The notes: generated from the sequence alone by a model not told the origin. A stretch of DNA of 64,000 nt from Methylobacterium sp. Leaf91 (GCF_001422815.1 NZ_LMMP01000034.1:240140-304139), one strand, 5' to 3'; positions 13,319 to 22,214 are shown, counted from the stretch's first letter. Numbers and translations: made by a program.

Positions 13319-14227
13319 TCAGAGTGACGAGATGTTTTCGGCGATTGTCGGTGCGATCGCCTGTCCCTCCACGATGAGCGCGGCACAGAGCGGTGTCATT
13401 GGATCGCGCTCCGGCACGACGAGCCCGATCATGTGGCTGACATCGGGTTCGACGATGGGCACGGAGCGGACCCGCTCACTGAGGCGGAAACTGTCGGCAA
13501 GAACGGCGGGCATCACGCTGGCCCATTTGGCCGTGCGGACATGGGTCAACAAGACGATCATCGAGTTCGACTGCAGCAACGGTTCCGCATTCCATCCGGC
13601 ATTCTGGAGATGCCGGTCAACGATGCGGCGATTCTGCATATCCGGCGTCAGAAGACAGAGAGGAAGACGGCCGACCTCGTCCCAGGTCACCGAATCCCGC
13701 ATTCCGTAGATGCCGTCGACCGCCGTGAGCAGGCGGTAGCGCTCGCGATAGAGCGGTACGGCAATGACTTTGCCGAGCGGCTCGTTCTCCAGATAGGTGA
13801 TCCCGGCATCGATCTCGTGGTCGGCGATCAGCCGGCCGATCTCGCCGGAGGTGGTGGATTGCACCGAGAATCGCACGTCGGGATGGCGGGCGCGGAATGG
13901 GGTGGTCAGCGAGGCGACGATCGGCGTGGCAGTGGGAATCGCGGCAAGGCGAAGAGTGCCCGACAATCCCCGACGCAGGCTCGCGACTTCCTCCCGCATG
14001 GCGCGCGCATCACCGACGATCCGGCGCGCCCAGTCGAGAACGCGCTCACCTTCCGGGGTGAAACCCTGGAATCGGGACCCGCGCTCCACCAGCAGGACGC
14101 CGAGCCGCTCTTCGAGCTGCTTCACTCCGGCCGAGAGCGTCTGCTGGGAAACGTTGCAGAATTGCGCGGCCCGGCCGAAATGCCGCTCGCGAGCCAGGGC
14201 AAGGAGGAATTCGAGGCGTTCGATCAC
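13319..14227 (-). CDS. LysR-family regulator, probably of the fds operon
   Basis: 302 residues from a GTG start at 14227. The frame extends to 14305, but AAGG lies eight bases before this GTG and the protein then starts MIERLEFLLALARERHFGR, as LysR proteins do. The helix-turn-helix is in AAQFCNVSQQTLSAGVKQLEE. The effector-binding domain follows (TLRLAAIPTATPIVASL). It lies directly upstream of fdsG on the same strand, as FdsR does in other bacteria, so control of formate oxidation is the likely role (inference from position). Confidence 0.88.
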   Translation of the reverse strand: MIERLEFLLALARERHFGRAAQFCNVSQQTLSAGVKQLEERLGVLLVERGSRFQGFTPEGERVLDWARRIVGDARAMREEVASLRRGLSGTLRLAAIPTATPIVASLTTPFRARHPDVRFSVQSTTSGEIGRLIADHEIDAGITYLENEPLGKVIAVPLYRERYRLLTAVDGIYGMRDSVTWDEVGRLPLCLLTPDMQNRRIVDRHLQNAGWNAEPLLQSNSMIVLLTHVRTAKWASVMPAVLADSFRLSERVRSVPIVEPDVSHMIGLVVPERDPMTPLCAALIVEGQAIAPTIAENISSL

Positions 14228-14637
14228 CGCCACGACCTTATGGTGTTCATCCCCGAATTCGCTTCCCGGAATATGCGCCCGCATGTCTCCCGCGGAGCCG
14301 GTCACTCTCCATAGCGGGAACCGCGCTATACTGGCGAGGGATTCACGGTCGAAGACGGCGGCAATACAAATTTAAGTTTGCCGTCGAGCAAAATTGCTTT
14401 GATTCCCCCAGTCATTCGGGCTCCACGGGTGCTGCACTACGGGGAAAGGCACAACCATGCGACGCTGTTGCGGTTGCGCCATCGACGTCCATGTGGTCTG
14501 ACACCCGCAATGGCGACCCGGATTTCACATCCGAGGTCCGCCTTTCCCGTTAAGCGAGGACTTGCGCGCGACGTCAAAAGTCGCAAGACGCTTCGGGACG
14601 ACGTAGAACGATACCAAAGGGGAGCCACGAGAGGCAC
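14228..14637. other. Divergent region between fdsR and coxB
   Basis: 410 bp with no credible gene. It holds promoters for fdsR (minus) and the cytochrome oxidase genes (plus). A dyad, ATAGCG-N7-CGCTAT, lies at 14311-14329, about 85 bp upstream of the fdsR start. An AT-rich imperfect palindrome lies near 14367-14380. Short in-frame stretches toward coxB lack protein character. Confidence 0.55.
14311..14329. promoter_or_regulatory. Dyad upstream of fdsR, candidate LysR-type site
   Basis: Perfect arms ATAGCG and CGCTAT around seven bases. LysR regulators usually bind an interrupted dyad upstream of their own gene, so autoregulation is plausible. The spacing does not match the classic T-N11-A box exactly. 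Confidence 0.35.
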
Positions 14638-15489
14638 ATGCGGACCACGCAGGCGCAACACCGGTCATCATGGGGACTTGCTGCGGGCGCTCTTGCTGCG
14701 CTCGGCACCACCCTCGTTTCTTCAGCTGCCCTGGCGGCCGGCATCGGCCAGCCCGAGCCGTGGCAGATGGACCGTCAGGTCGCCGTCACCGAGAACGCGC
14801 GGGACATCCACACGTTCGAGCAGGGGATGCATTGGCTCTCCTTCGGCATCTCGGCTTTCGTGCTCGGATTGATCGTCTACTGCATCTTCAAGTTCAACGC
14901 GAAGGCCAACCCGGTCCCCTCGAAGACCACGCACAACACCATGATCGAAGTGGCCTGGACGATCGTCCCGGTGCTGATCCTGGTGGCGGTCGCCATCCCC
15001 TCGTTCCGCCTGCTCCGCACCCAGCTCTCGGATCCGAAGGCCGACGTCATCGTCAAGGTGATCGGCCATGCCTGGTACTGGTCCTACGAGTACCCCGCGG
15101 TCGAGAATGGCGGCGGCTTCACCTTCGACGCCAATATCGACGAAGAGAAGCAGCCCAAGCTGCTCGGCACCGACAACGACATGGTCGTCCCGGTGAACAA
15201 GATCGTGAAGATCCAGGTGACCGCCGCCGACGTGCTGCATTCCTGGGCGATGCCGTCCTTCGGCTTCAAGATCGACGCGATCCCCGGCCGCCTGAACCAG
15301 TTCTGGTTCAAGGCCGAGCGCGAAGGCACCTATCACGGCCAGTGCTCAGAGCTCTGCGGCGCCCGCCATGCCTACATGCCCATCACGGTGCAGGTGGTGA
15401 GCGACGAAGCCTATGCGGCCTGGCTCGCAGAGGGGAAGACCAAGTTCGCCCGCCTCGACGACGGTTCGAAGTTCGCAGAAGCCAAGTAG
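14638..15489 (+). CDS. coxB: Cytochrome c oxidase subunit II
   Basis: 283 residues. A signal sequence ending near ALA (residue 33) is followed by two transmembrane helices and a periplasmic cupredoxin domain. The binuclear CuA ligands are visible: His in LHSWAMPSFG and the CSELCGARHAYMP motif. CuA receives electrons from cytochrome c and passes them to heme a. It is the first gene of the rightward oxidase cluster, 107 bp before coxA. GAGG precedes the ATG. Confidence 0.97.
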   Translation: MRTTQAQHRSSWGLAAGALAALGTTLVSSAALAAGIGQPEPWQMDRQVAVTENARDIHTFEQGMHWLSFGISAFVLGLIVYCIFKFNAKANPVPSKTTHNTMIEVAWTIVPVLILVAVAIPSFRLLRTQLSDPKADVIVKVIGHAWYWSYEYPAVENGGGFTFDANIDEEKQPKLLGTDNDMVVPVNKIVKIQVTAADVLHSWAMPSFGFKIDAIPGRLNQFWFKAEREGTYHGQCSELCGARHAYMPITVQVVSDEAYAAWLAEGKTKFARLDDGSKFAEAK

Positions 15490-15523
15490 CGGCTTTTTCC
15501 GGCGCCGCTCGACGGCTCCGGCT

Positions 15524-15549
15524 GGACCGGCCCTTGATCGGGCCGGTTC
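15524..15549. repeat. Stem-loop between coxB and coxA
   Basis: A 10-bp stem (15524-15533 with 15540-15549, one G-T wobble) and a 6-base TTGATC loop, with no T-run. It is more likely an mRNA-stabilising or processing hairpin than a full terminator. Confidence 0.55.
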
Positions 15550-15596
15550 ATTCGCAAATCGAGAGATTTAGAGAAACCTGAACAGGGTCTGCATCG

Positions 15597-17225
15597 ATGG
15601 CAACCGCCACAGCACAATCAGGGCAACACGACGCCCACGCCTCCCATACGCCGTCCTTCTTCGCCCGTTGGTTCCTGTCGACCAACCATAAGGACATCGG
15701 CACTCTCTACCTCCTGTTCGCGTTCTGCGCGGGCATCATCGGCGCGTTCCTCTCCTTCGGCATCCGCATGGAGATGGAAGAGCCCGGCCTGCAGTACTTC
15801 TCGAATCCCGGCACCTACAACGTGTTCGTGACCGGCCACGGTCTCATCATGGTGTTCTTCATGGTGATGCCGGCGCTCATCGGCGGCTTCGGCAACTGGT
15901 TCGTGCCTCTCATGATCGGCGCGCCGGACATGGCGTTCCCGCGCATGAACAACATCTCGTTCTGGCTCACCGTCTCCGGCTTCGCGAGCCTTCTCTGCTC
16001 GCTCTTCGTCGAAGGCGCGCCGGGAACGTCGGGCGCCGGAACCGGCTGGACCGTCTATCCCCCGCTCTCGACCTCGGGCCATCCCGGTCCCTCCGTCGAT
16101 TTCGCGATCTTCGCCCTTCACCTTTCCGGTGCCGGCTCGATCCTCGGCGCCATCAACTTCATCACCACCATCCTGAACATGCGCGCGCCGGGCATGACCC
16201 TGCACAAGATGCCGCTGTTCGCCTGGGCAGAGCTCGTCACCGCGTTCCTGCTGCTCCTGTCGCTTCCGGTCCTCGCCGGCGCGATCACGATGCTGCTCAC
16301 CGACCGCAACTTCGGCACGACCTTCTTCGATCCGGCCGGCGGTGGTGATCCGGTCCTCTACCAGCACCTGTTCTGGTTCTTCGGTCACCCCGAAGTGTAC
16401 ATCATGATCCTGCCGGCCTTCGGCATCGTCTCGCACATCATCTCGACCTTCTCGCGCAAGCCCGTCTTCGGCTACCTCGCCATGGCCTACGCCATGGTCG
16501 CCATCGGCGTCGTCGGCTTCGTCGTGTGGGCGCACCACATGTACACGGTCGGCCTGTCGCTCCAGACGCAATCCTACTTCGTCTTCGCCACCATGGTCAT
16601 CGCGGTGCCCACCGGCGTGAAGATCTTCTCCTGGATCGCGACGATGTGGGGTGGCTCGATCCGCTTCACCGCCGCCATGCACTGGGCGGTCGGCTTCATC
16701 TTCCTCTTCACGGTCGGCGGCGTCACCGGCGTCGTGCTGGCGAACTCGGCGGTCGATAAGTACCTGCACGACACCTATTACGTCGTGGCGCACTTCCACT
16801 ACGTCCTGTCGCTCGGCGCCGTGTTCATCATCTTCGCCGGTGTCTACTACTGGTTCCCGAAGATGACCGGCTACGTCATCCCGGAATGGGCCGGCAAGCT
16901 GCACTTCTGGCTCGCCTTCATCGGTGCGAACATCCTGTTCTTCCCGATGCACTTCCTGGGTCTGGCCGGCATGCCGCGTCGCTACGCCGATTACCCGGAG
17001 GCCTTCGCCGGCTGGCACAAGGTCTCGACCTGGGGCGGTCATATCTTCGCCCTCGGCATGGTGGTGTTCTTCATCGGCGTCGTTCTCGCCTTCCGCTCGA
17101 AGGTCCGCGCGGCAGACAATCCCTGGGGCGAAGGCGCCACCACCCTCGAGTGGACGCTCTCCTCCCCGCCGCCTTTCCACCAGTTCGAAACGCTCCCGAC
17201 CATCGTCGACGAGCACGGTCACTAA
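15597..17225 (+). CDS. coxA: Cytochrome c oxidase subunit I (aa3 type)
   Basis: 542 residues with about twelve transmembrane helices. It holds heme a and the heme a3-CuB centre where O2 is reduced to water with proton pumping. Signatures include GHGLIMVFFMVMPALIGGFG, the FFGHPEVYI loop with the His-Tyr crosslink region, the VWAHHMYTVG His pair of CuB, and YVVAHFHYVLSLGAVF with the heme ligands. These place it in the A-type heme-copper oxidases. A terminator follows 26 bp after the stop. Confidence 0.98.
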   Translation: MATATAQSGQHDAHASHTPSFFARWFLSTNHKDIGTLYLLFAFCAGIIGAFLSFGIRMEMEEPGLQYFSNPGTYNVFVTGHGLIMVFFMVMPALIGGFGNWFVPLMIGAPDMAFPRMNNISFWLTVSGFASLLCSLFVEGAPGTSGAGTGWTVYPPLSTSGHPGPSVDFAIFALHLSGAGSILGAINFITTILNMRAPGMTLHKMPLFAWAELVTAFLLLLSLPVLAGAITMLLTDRNFGTTFFDPAGGGDPVLYQHLFWFFGHPEVYIMILPAFGIVSHIISTFSRKPVFGYLAMAYAMVAIGVVGFVVWAHHMYTVGLSLQTQSYFVFATMVIAVPTGVKIFSWIATMWGGSIRFTAAMHWAVGFIFLFTVGGVTGVVLANSAVDKYLHDTYYVVAHFHYVLSLGAVFIIFAGVYYWFPKMTGYVIPEWAGKLHFWLAFIGANILFFPMHFLGLAGMPRRYADYPEAFAGWHKVSTWGGHIFALGMVVFFIGVVLAFRSKVRAADNPWGEGATTLEWTLSSPPPFHQFETLPTIVDEHGH

Positions 17226-17250
17226 GACACGAACTGAAACGACACGGATT

Positions 17251-17283
17251 GCGAGGACCGCGCCAGCGGTCCTCGCTCTTTCC
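17251..17283 (+). terminator. Stem-loop terminator after coxA
   Basis: Perfect 11-bp stem GCGAGGACCGC / GCGGTCCTCGC with a GCCA tetraloop (17251-17276), followed by a short TCTTT tract. The tail is weak, so partial read-through into ctaB is likely. This would set the ratio of structural subunits to assembly factors. Confidence 0.7.
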
Positions 17284-17379
17284 CGGATGCCTCTCCCAGC
17301 GAGGGGCGTCCCGCAAAGGGCGGCGCCTTAGACGGCGTGATCCGAACCCCGGCCAGACCGACAACAGCATCAGGTACCC

Positions 17380-18342
17380 ATGACGAGCCTGTCGAACAGC
17401 GTATCCGCTGGCGCCGAGCCGCAAGATTTCGCCCCCGCCCCGATGATGGTGGGCGGCGAGGTCTCGGACTTCTTCGCGCTCCTGAAGCCCCGCGTGATGG
17501 TGCTGGTGATCTTCACGGCGCTGGTCGGCATGGTGGTGTCCCATGTCCAGATCCAGCCGGTCGTCGGAGTGATCTCGCTCCTGATGATCGCGGTGGGCGC
17601 CGGTGCCTCCGGCTGTCTCAACATGTGGTGGGACGCCGATATCGACGCGGTGATGACCCGCACGGCGACGCGCCCGATCCCCGGCGGTCGTATCCAGCCC
17701 GGTGAAGCCCTGGCCTTCGGCCTCGTCCTGTCGGTGGGTTCGGTCCTGGTGCTCGGCCTCGCCTCGAACTGGCTGGCCGCCTCGCTGCTCGCCTTCACGA
17801 TCGTGTTCTACGCGGTCGTCTACTCCATGTGGCTGAAGCGGGCGACGCCGCAGAACATCGTCATCGGCGGCGCCGCCGGCGCCCTCCCGCCGATGATCGG
17901 CCAGGCTGCCGTATCGGGATCGGTGGGCATCGAATCGACGGTCCTGTTCCTCATCATCTTCATCTGGACGCCGCCGCATTTCTGGGCGCTCGCGCTCATC
18001 AAGGCAGGGGAATACGCCAAGGCCGGCATCCCGATGATGCCGAACGTCGCCGGGCCTCAATCCACGCGGCGCCAGATCATCTACTACTCGATCCTGCTGT
18101 TCCCGGTGGGCCTCGCCCCGGTCTTCCTCGGCTTCGGCGGATGGCTCTACGGCGTCACCGCCTTCCTCGGTGGCCTCGGGATGCTGGCCTTCAGCGTGCA
18201 CGTCTACCGCAACCGTGAGGGCGAGGCGGAGCGCAAGGCCGCGCTCGGCATGTTCGGCTTCTCGATCCTCTACCTCTTCCTGCTGTTCTCGGCGGTCTTG
18301 GCCGAGCAGGGCCTGGGACTGTTCCGTGCGGTGCTCGCGTGA
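17380..18342 (+). CDS. ctaB: Protoheme IX farnesyltransferase (heme o synthase)
   Basis: 320 residues, polytopic membrane prenyltransferase of the UbiA family. It adds a farnesyl group to protoheme to give heme o, the precursor of heme a. The Asp-rich motif MWWDADIDAVMTRTATRP and the second-loop segment AGEYAKAGIPMMP are typical. The stop overlaps the start of the tiny coxF gene. Confidence 0.97.
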   Translation: MTSLSNSVSAGAEPQDFAPAPMMVGGEVSDFFALLKPRVMVLVIFTALVGMVVSHVQIQPVVGVISLLMIAVGAGASGCLNMWWDADIDAVMTRTATRPIPGGRIQPGEALAFGLVLSVGSVLVLGLASNWLAASLLAFTIVFYAVVYSMWLKRATPQNIVIGGAAGALPPMIGQAAVSGSVGIESTVLFLIIFIWTPPHFWALALIKAGEYAKAGIPMMPNVAGPQSTRRQIIYYSILLFPVGLAPVFLGFGGWLYGVTAFLGGLGMLAFSVHVYRNREGEAERKAALGMFGFSILYLFLLFSAVLAEQGLGLFRAVLA

Positions 18343-18512
18343 CCTCGGTGCCGGGTAAATCCACTCCGCCGCGGCAGCTGACGCCCGAAGAGCGCCAGCG
18401 CCAGCGCAGGCGCTCCATCGCCATCGCCACGGTGCTGTTCGTCCTCGTGGCCATCTTCTACGCGTTGACCATCGCCAAGCTCGGACCGCAGATCCTCAAT
18501 CGCCCGCTGTGA
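18339..18512 (+). CDS. coxF: CoxF-like small membrane protein of the oxidase cluster
   Basis: A 57-codon gene, easily missed. GTG at 18339 overlaps the ctaB TGA (GTGA type), so it is probably translationally coupled. The protein starts MTSVPGKSTPPRQLTPEER, then has an Arg/Gln-rich patch, one hydrophobic helix (IAIATVLFVLVAIFYALTI) and ends KLGPQILNRPL. Small single-helix proteins sit at this place in many alphaproteobacterial cox clusters and are annotated CoxF. The role in oxidase assembly is inferred from position only. Confidence 0.8.
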   Translation: MTSVPGKSTPPRQLTPEERQRQRRRSIAIATVLFVLVAIFYALTIAKLGPQILNRPL

Positions 18513-18555
18513 CCGCATCGACCGGGTCGTTCAGCGAAGAAAGTCGGACGTCATC

Positions 18556-19170
18556 ATGACCGACGTGAAAAGCCCGCGAAGCGGCAATCCGAACCGCAAG
18601 GCCTCGGTCACGGCCCTCGCCTGCGCGGGTCTGGCGGTGGGCATGATCGGCTTGGCCTTCGCCTCGGCGCCGCTCTACGACATGTTCTGCAAGGCCACCG
18701 GCTTTGACGGCACGCCTCGCGTCGGGCTCGCATCGACGCAGGTCGCCACGGATGACAGCATGGTCGTCCATCTCGATACAAACGTCGCGTCGACCCTGCC
18801 TTGGCGCTTCGTCGCCGAGACGCCGAAGATCGAAGTTCGCCTCGGCGAGACGAAGACCGTGTTCTTCCGGGTCAAGAATACGGGGACGACCCCCTCGACG
18901 GGGATCGCGACCTACAACGTCCAGCCGGGACTGATGGGGAGCTTCTTCGTGAAGATCCAATGCTTCTGCTTCAACGAGCAGACGCTCCAGCCCGGGGAGA
19001 CGATGGATTTCCCGGTAGTGTTCTACATCGATCCGGCCGTGAGAGCCGACTCGAACACCGCCCACCTTCAGGAGCTCACGCTCTCCTACACGTATTTCGC
19101 GTCGAAGAATGGCCAGCCCTCGGCCGCGCTCGCGACGACGGACGGCAAGAATGCGAAAACCAATTTCTGA
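18556..19170 (+). CDS. ctaG: Cytochrome c oxidase assembly protein CtaG/Cox11
   Basis: 204 residues. An N-terminal cytoplasmic stretch and one transmembrane helix (about residues 18-38) lead to a periplasmic beta-domain. The copper-binding CFCF motif in KIQCFCFNEQ delivers copper to the CuB site of subunit I. The PLYDMFCKATGFDG segment with its further cysteine is also typical of Cox11. It starts 43 bp after coxF. Confidence 0.96.
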   Translation: MTDVKSPRSGNPNRKASVTALACAGLAVGMIGLAFASAPLYDMFCKATGFDGTPRVGLASTQVATDDSMVVHLDTNVASTLPWRFVAETPKIEVRLGETKTVFFRVKNTGTTPSTGIATYNVQPGLMGSFFVKIQCFCFNEQTLQPGETMDFPVVFYIDPAVRADSNTAHLQELTLSYTYFASKNGQPSAALATTDGKNAKTNF

Positions 19171-19176
19171 GGCCAT

Positions 19177-19219
19177 CAAAAATTTTGGCGGGACGCGTTT
19201 TCGACGCGCCAGATTTTTG
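19177..19219. terminator. Long imperfect stem-loop between ctaG and coxC
   Basis: Arms CAAAAATTTTGGCG (19177-19190) and CGCCAGATTTTTG (19207-19219) pair with one bulge and one wobble. The T-run lies in the distal arm, and an A-run mirrors it, so it could work in both directions. It lies 6 bp after the ctaG stop. Confidence 0.6.
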
Positions 19220-19334
19220 AGGTCTCAAGCGTGACAACACTGCGCCGTCCCGATTAAGGGTTCCGGTGTAGCCGAACGTTCAGAAGGTCAGAGCCGTTCG
19301 CGGCATTGGGCCCGGGGTGAGGAGAAGAGTTAAG

Positions 19335-20186
19335 ATGGCCGAGGCGCACGCCAAGAATCACGACTTCCATATCTTGAGCCCGAGCCCTTGGCCGCTGTTG
19401 GGTGCCTTCTCCGGCTTCCTCATGGCGTTCGGCGCCGTGTTCTGGATGAAGAGCCTTCAGATCGGCACGCTCAGCCCCGGTCCCTACATCTTCGGCGCCG
19501 GAACGATCGGCGTGCTCTACGTGATGTTCGCCTGGTGGCGTGACGTCGTCCACGAGGCGAATGCCGGCGACCACACCCGCGTCGTGCAGCTTCACCACCG
19601 CTACGGCATGATCATGTTCATCGCCTCCGAGGTGATGTTCTTCGCCGCCTGGTTCTGGGCCTATTTCGAGGCCGCCCTCTACACGGCCGACCCGATCCAG
19701 ACCACGCGCCTGGACTTCACGGGCGGAACCTGGCCGCCGAAGGGTATCGAGGCGTTCGATCCCTGGCATCTGCCGCTGCTCAACACCCTGATTCTACTGA
19801 CCTCGGGCACCACCATCACCTGGGCTCACCACGCCCTGCTGAACAACGACCGCAAGGGTCTGAAATACGGCCTGTGGCTCACGATCATCCTTGGCGTGCT
19901 GTTCACGGCCTGCCAAGCCTATGAGTACAGCCACGCGCATTTCGGCTTCTCTGGCAGCATCTACTCGGCCACCTTCTTCATGGCGACGGGCTTCCACGGC
20001 GCGCACGTCATCATTGGGACGATCTTCCTCGCGATCTGCCTTTACCGGGTCTATCTCGGCCAATTCACGGTCCAGCAGCATCTCGGTTTCGAGTTCGCCG
20101 CTTGGTACTGGCACTTCGTCGACGTGGTCTGGCTGTTCTTGTTCGCCTCGATCTACGTCTGGGGCGCCGGCACGGCGGCTCACTGA
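19335..20186 (+). CDS. coxC: Cytochrome c oxidase subunit III
   Basis: 283 residues from the ATG at 19335, which has GGAGAAG just upstream; an upstream in-frame start adds six residues and lacks a site. Seven transmembrane helices are expected. Family marks are the start MAEAHAKNHDFHIL, the helix segment SEVMFFAAWFWAYFEAAL, the ATGFHGAHVIIGT motif and the closing WHFVDVVWLFLF. It completes the three-subunit catalytic core and is followed by a strong terminator. Confidence 0.97.
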   Translation: MAEAHAKNHDFHILSPSPWPLLGAFSGFLMAFGAVFWMKSLQIGTLSPGPYIFGAGTIGVLYVMFAWWRDVVHEANAGDHTRVVQLHHRYGMIMFIASEVMFFAAWFWAYFEAALYTADPIQTTRLDFTGGTWPPKGIEAFDPWHLPLLNTLILLTSGTTITWAHHALLNNDRKGLKYGLWLTIILGVLFTACQAYEYSHAHFGFSGSIYSATFFMATGFHGAHVIIGTIFLAICLYRVYLGQFTVQQHLGFEFAAWYWHFVDVVWLFLFASIYVWGAGTAAH

Positions 20187-20242
20187 GGCGTCGGCCCGAT
20201 CACGGCCGAACGGTACGGCGAAGCGACACAGGTATGAGAAAC

Positions 20243-20266
20243 AGGGCGGCGCGAGCCGCCCTTTTT
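20243..20266 (+). terminator. Rho-independent terminator after coxC
   Basis: Perfect stem AGGGCGGC / GCCGCCCT with a GCGA tetraloop and TTTTT at 20262-20266. It marks the end of the cox transcript. The following DUF983 and SURF1 genes need their own promoter. Confidence 0.92.
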
Positions 20267-20337
20267 CGTGCGATGGATCGTTCGGTTTCCCATATGCGGC
20301 AGAGGACAGACATGTCCGTCGCCGAGGAGCATGCATC

Positions 20338-20706
20338 GTGAATCAGCAGCGGCCGCTACCGCCTCCCATCCCGACCGGATTGCGTTGCCGCTGCCCCCGC
20401 TGCGGCGAGGGTGCGATGTTCGACGGATTCCTGACCTTCAAACCGTCCTGCCAGGTCTGCGGTCTCGACTACTCGACCTTCAATGCCGGCGACGGGCCGG
20501 CCTTCTTCGTCATGTCCATCGTCGGCATCGTCGTCGTCGGGCTGGCGCTTTGGCTCGAAATCACCTTCGAACCGCCGATCTGGGTCCATGCCTCCGTGGC
20601 CATCACCCTCTCGGTCGGACTCAGCCTGCTGCTTGTGCGACCGTTGAAGGGGATGCTGGCCGCCTTGCAGTTCGCCAATAAAGCCGAGGAGGGGCGCTTT
20701 CGCTGA
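20338..20706 (+). CDS. DUF983 zinc-ribbon membrane protein
   Basis: 122 residues from a GTG with AGGAG eight bases upstream. Two CxxC pairs (CPRCGEG and CQVCGLD) form a likely zinc ribbon at residues about 18-45. The DGPAFFVMSIVG segment and two transmembrane helices follow, as in the DUF983 family. In alphaproteobacteria this gene usually sits between coxC and SURF1, which points to oxidase biogenesis, but its biochemical role is unknown. Its TGA overlaps the SURF1 ATG. Confidence 0.87.
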   Translation: MNQQRPLPPPIPTGLRCRCPRCGEGAMFDGFLTFKPSCQVCGLDYSTFNAGDGPAFFVMSIVGIVVVGLALWLEITFEPPIWVHASVAITLSVGLSLLLVRPLKGMLAALQFANKAEEGRFR

Positions 20707-21482
20707 TGTCGACGGAAGTTCGTCCCGGTGCCCTGCGGTCGCTGCTCGCCCCGGGCATCGTCTCGCTGATCTGCCTCGCCATTCTGCTGAGCCTTGGAAT
20801 CTGGCAGTTGCAGCGGAAGGGCGAGAAGGAAGCCCTGATCGGCCGCATCGTGGCCCGTTCGCGTGTCGAGCCTCCCGCGCCTCTCCCGGCGCGCGGGGAT
20901 TGGGACCTGGCGCGGGATGAGTTCAAGCGCGTGCGGGTGACCGGAACGTTGCTCAACGACCAGGAGACGTTGGTCCACGGTCTCGCGGCGGGAGCCGTAC
21001 CCGGCAATGCCCTGCAGGGTTTTTACGTACTGACGCCACTGAAGCGGGACGATGATGGAAGTCTCGTCATCATCAACCGTGGCTTCGTCCCCACCGAATT
21101 GAAAAGCCCGGCACGGCGCCCATCAGGGCAGATCGCCGGATCGACGACGATCACCGGTATGCTGCGCGGTCCGGAGACCCGCACCATGTTCGTTCCGCCG
21201 CCGGAGCCCGCCAAGGGCGAGTGGTTCCATCGCGACATCGACGGCATCGCTGCGGCTCGGGGGCTGACCGTGATGCCCTACCTCATCGAGGCCGATGCCA
21301 CGCCCAATCCCGGCGGCTGGCCGAAGGGGGGACAGCTCCGGGTCGATCTTCCCAACAACCACATGCAATACGCCTTCACGTGGTTCGGCATCGCGGCCTG
21401 CCTCGTCGGCGTCTTCGGCGTCTTCGCCTGGAAACGTCTCTCCGACATGGGGGACGATACGGCAGCGAACGCGGCCCGCTAG
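20706..21482 (+). CDS. SURF1 family cytochrome oxidase assembly protein
   Basis: 258 residues with one transmembrane helix at each end and a periplasmic domain between, the SURF1/Shy1 layout. Characteristic pieces are LGIWQLQRKGEKEALI, RVTGTL, INRGFVP and the NNHMQYAFTWFGIAACL C-terminal helix. SURF1 helps load heme a into subunit I. The start overlaps the previous stop (TGATG). Confidence 0.94.
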   Translation: MSTEVRPGALRSLLAPGIVSLICLAILLSLGIWQLQRKGEKEALIGRIVARSRVEPPAPLPARGDWDLARDEFKRVRVTGTLLNDQETLVHGLAAGAVPGNALQGFYVLTPLKRDDDGSLVIINRGFVPTELKSPARRPSGQIAGSTTITGMLRGPETRTMFVPPPEPAKGEWFHRDIDGIAAARGLTVMPYLIEADATPNPGGWPKGGQLRVDLPNNHMQYAFTWFGIAACLVGVFGVFAWKRLSDMGDDTAANAAR

Positions 21483-21576
21483 CGCTGGCGCTTCGTCGCC
21501 GATGATTGACCGCTCTTGCCGGCGGCAAGCGCCGCGCTATCCTGCATAGGGTCGCCCCGATTGCGGAGTGTGATCC

Positions 21577-22011
21577 ATGCGTGCTGTCTCCTCCCTGCTG
21601 ATCGGTTTCCTGTCTCTGGCCGCGATCCATTCGGCCTCGCCGGCCCATGCCGCCGACGAAGCGGCGAAGCTGAAAGCTCGGGCGGCGGTGGAGCGGCAGA
21701 TCGAGGCGTTCCGCAAAGACGACGCGGCGACGGCCTATGCCCAGGCCGCCCCGTCGATCCAAGGGATGTTCACCTCGCCCGAGACATTCATCGAGATGGT
21801 GCGGAAGGGATACGCCGCCGTCTACCGCGCCCGCAGCTTCAGCATCGATCGTGTGGAAGAGAGTGGCGAGGATGGGATCGCCCTCGGCGTCAAGCTGCAG
21901 GACGAAAACGGCATCGACTGGATGGCGCTCTATAGTCTCGAGAAGCAGAGCGACGGCGATTGGCGGATCAGCGGATGCCGCCTCGTCAAGGCGCCGGGCA
22001 GCGCCGCGTAG
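21577..22011 (+). CDS. DUF4864 family secreted protein
   Basis: 144 residues. A signal peptide ends at AHA (about residue 25). The mature part has the DUF4864 look: a helix AVERQIEAFRKDDAATAYA, then SIQGMFTSPETFIEMVRKGY, and a C-terminal DWRISGCRLVK strand. It resembles an NTF2-like fold and is probably periplasmic. No function is known. It lies 94 bp after SURF1 on the same strand. Confidence 0.8.
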   Translation: MRAVSSLLIGFLSLAAIHSASPAHAADEAAKLKARAAVERQIEAFRKDDAATAYAQAAPSIQGMFTSPETFIEMVRKGYAAVYRARSFSIDRVEESGEDGIALGVKLQDENGIDWMALYSLEKQSDGDWRISGCRLVKAPGSAA

Positions 22012-22204
22012 GGGGATGAACCGGTCGAGATACCTCGGCGCCGAACGAAGGCGCGGGTCGAGCGGTTTCTGGATGAGGTTCGGACGCGCCGATCGATCCC
22101 GTTCCTCGGCGTCCCCGTCGCGGGCCCGCAGACTCTCTTCGCGCAGGCGGCAATTTCCCGCTTTCGACAGACCGACCCACATCGTGTAGACCGGCGCCCT
22201 TCCC

Positions 22205-22209
22205 GGAGG
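22205..22209 (+). promoter_or_regulatory. Ribosome-binding site fixing the thrC TTG start
   Basis: GGAGG lies five bases before the TTG at 22215. No ATG or GTG near it gives the expected threonine-synthase N-terminus, so this site decides the start. Confidence 0.75.
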
Positions 22210-22214
22210 CCCCT

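Noticed and set aside
21515..21529. Small hairpin CTTGCC-GGC-GGCAAG after SURF1
   Set aside because: Short stem, 3-base loop and no T-run. Too weak to call a terminator in GC-rich DNA.
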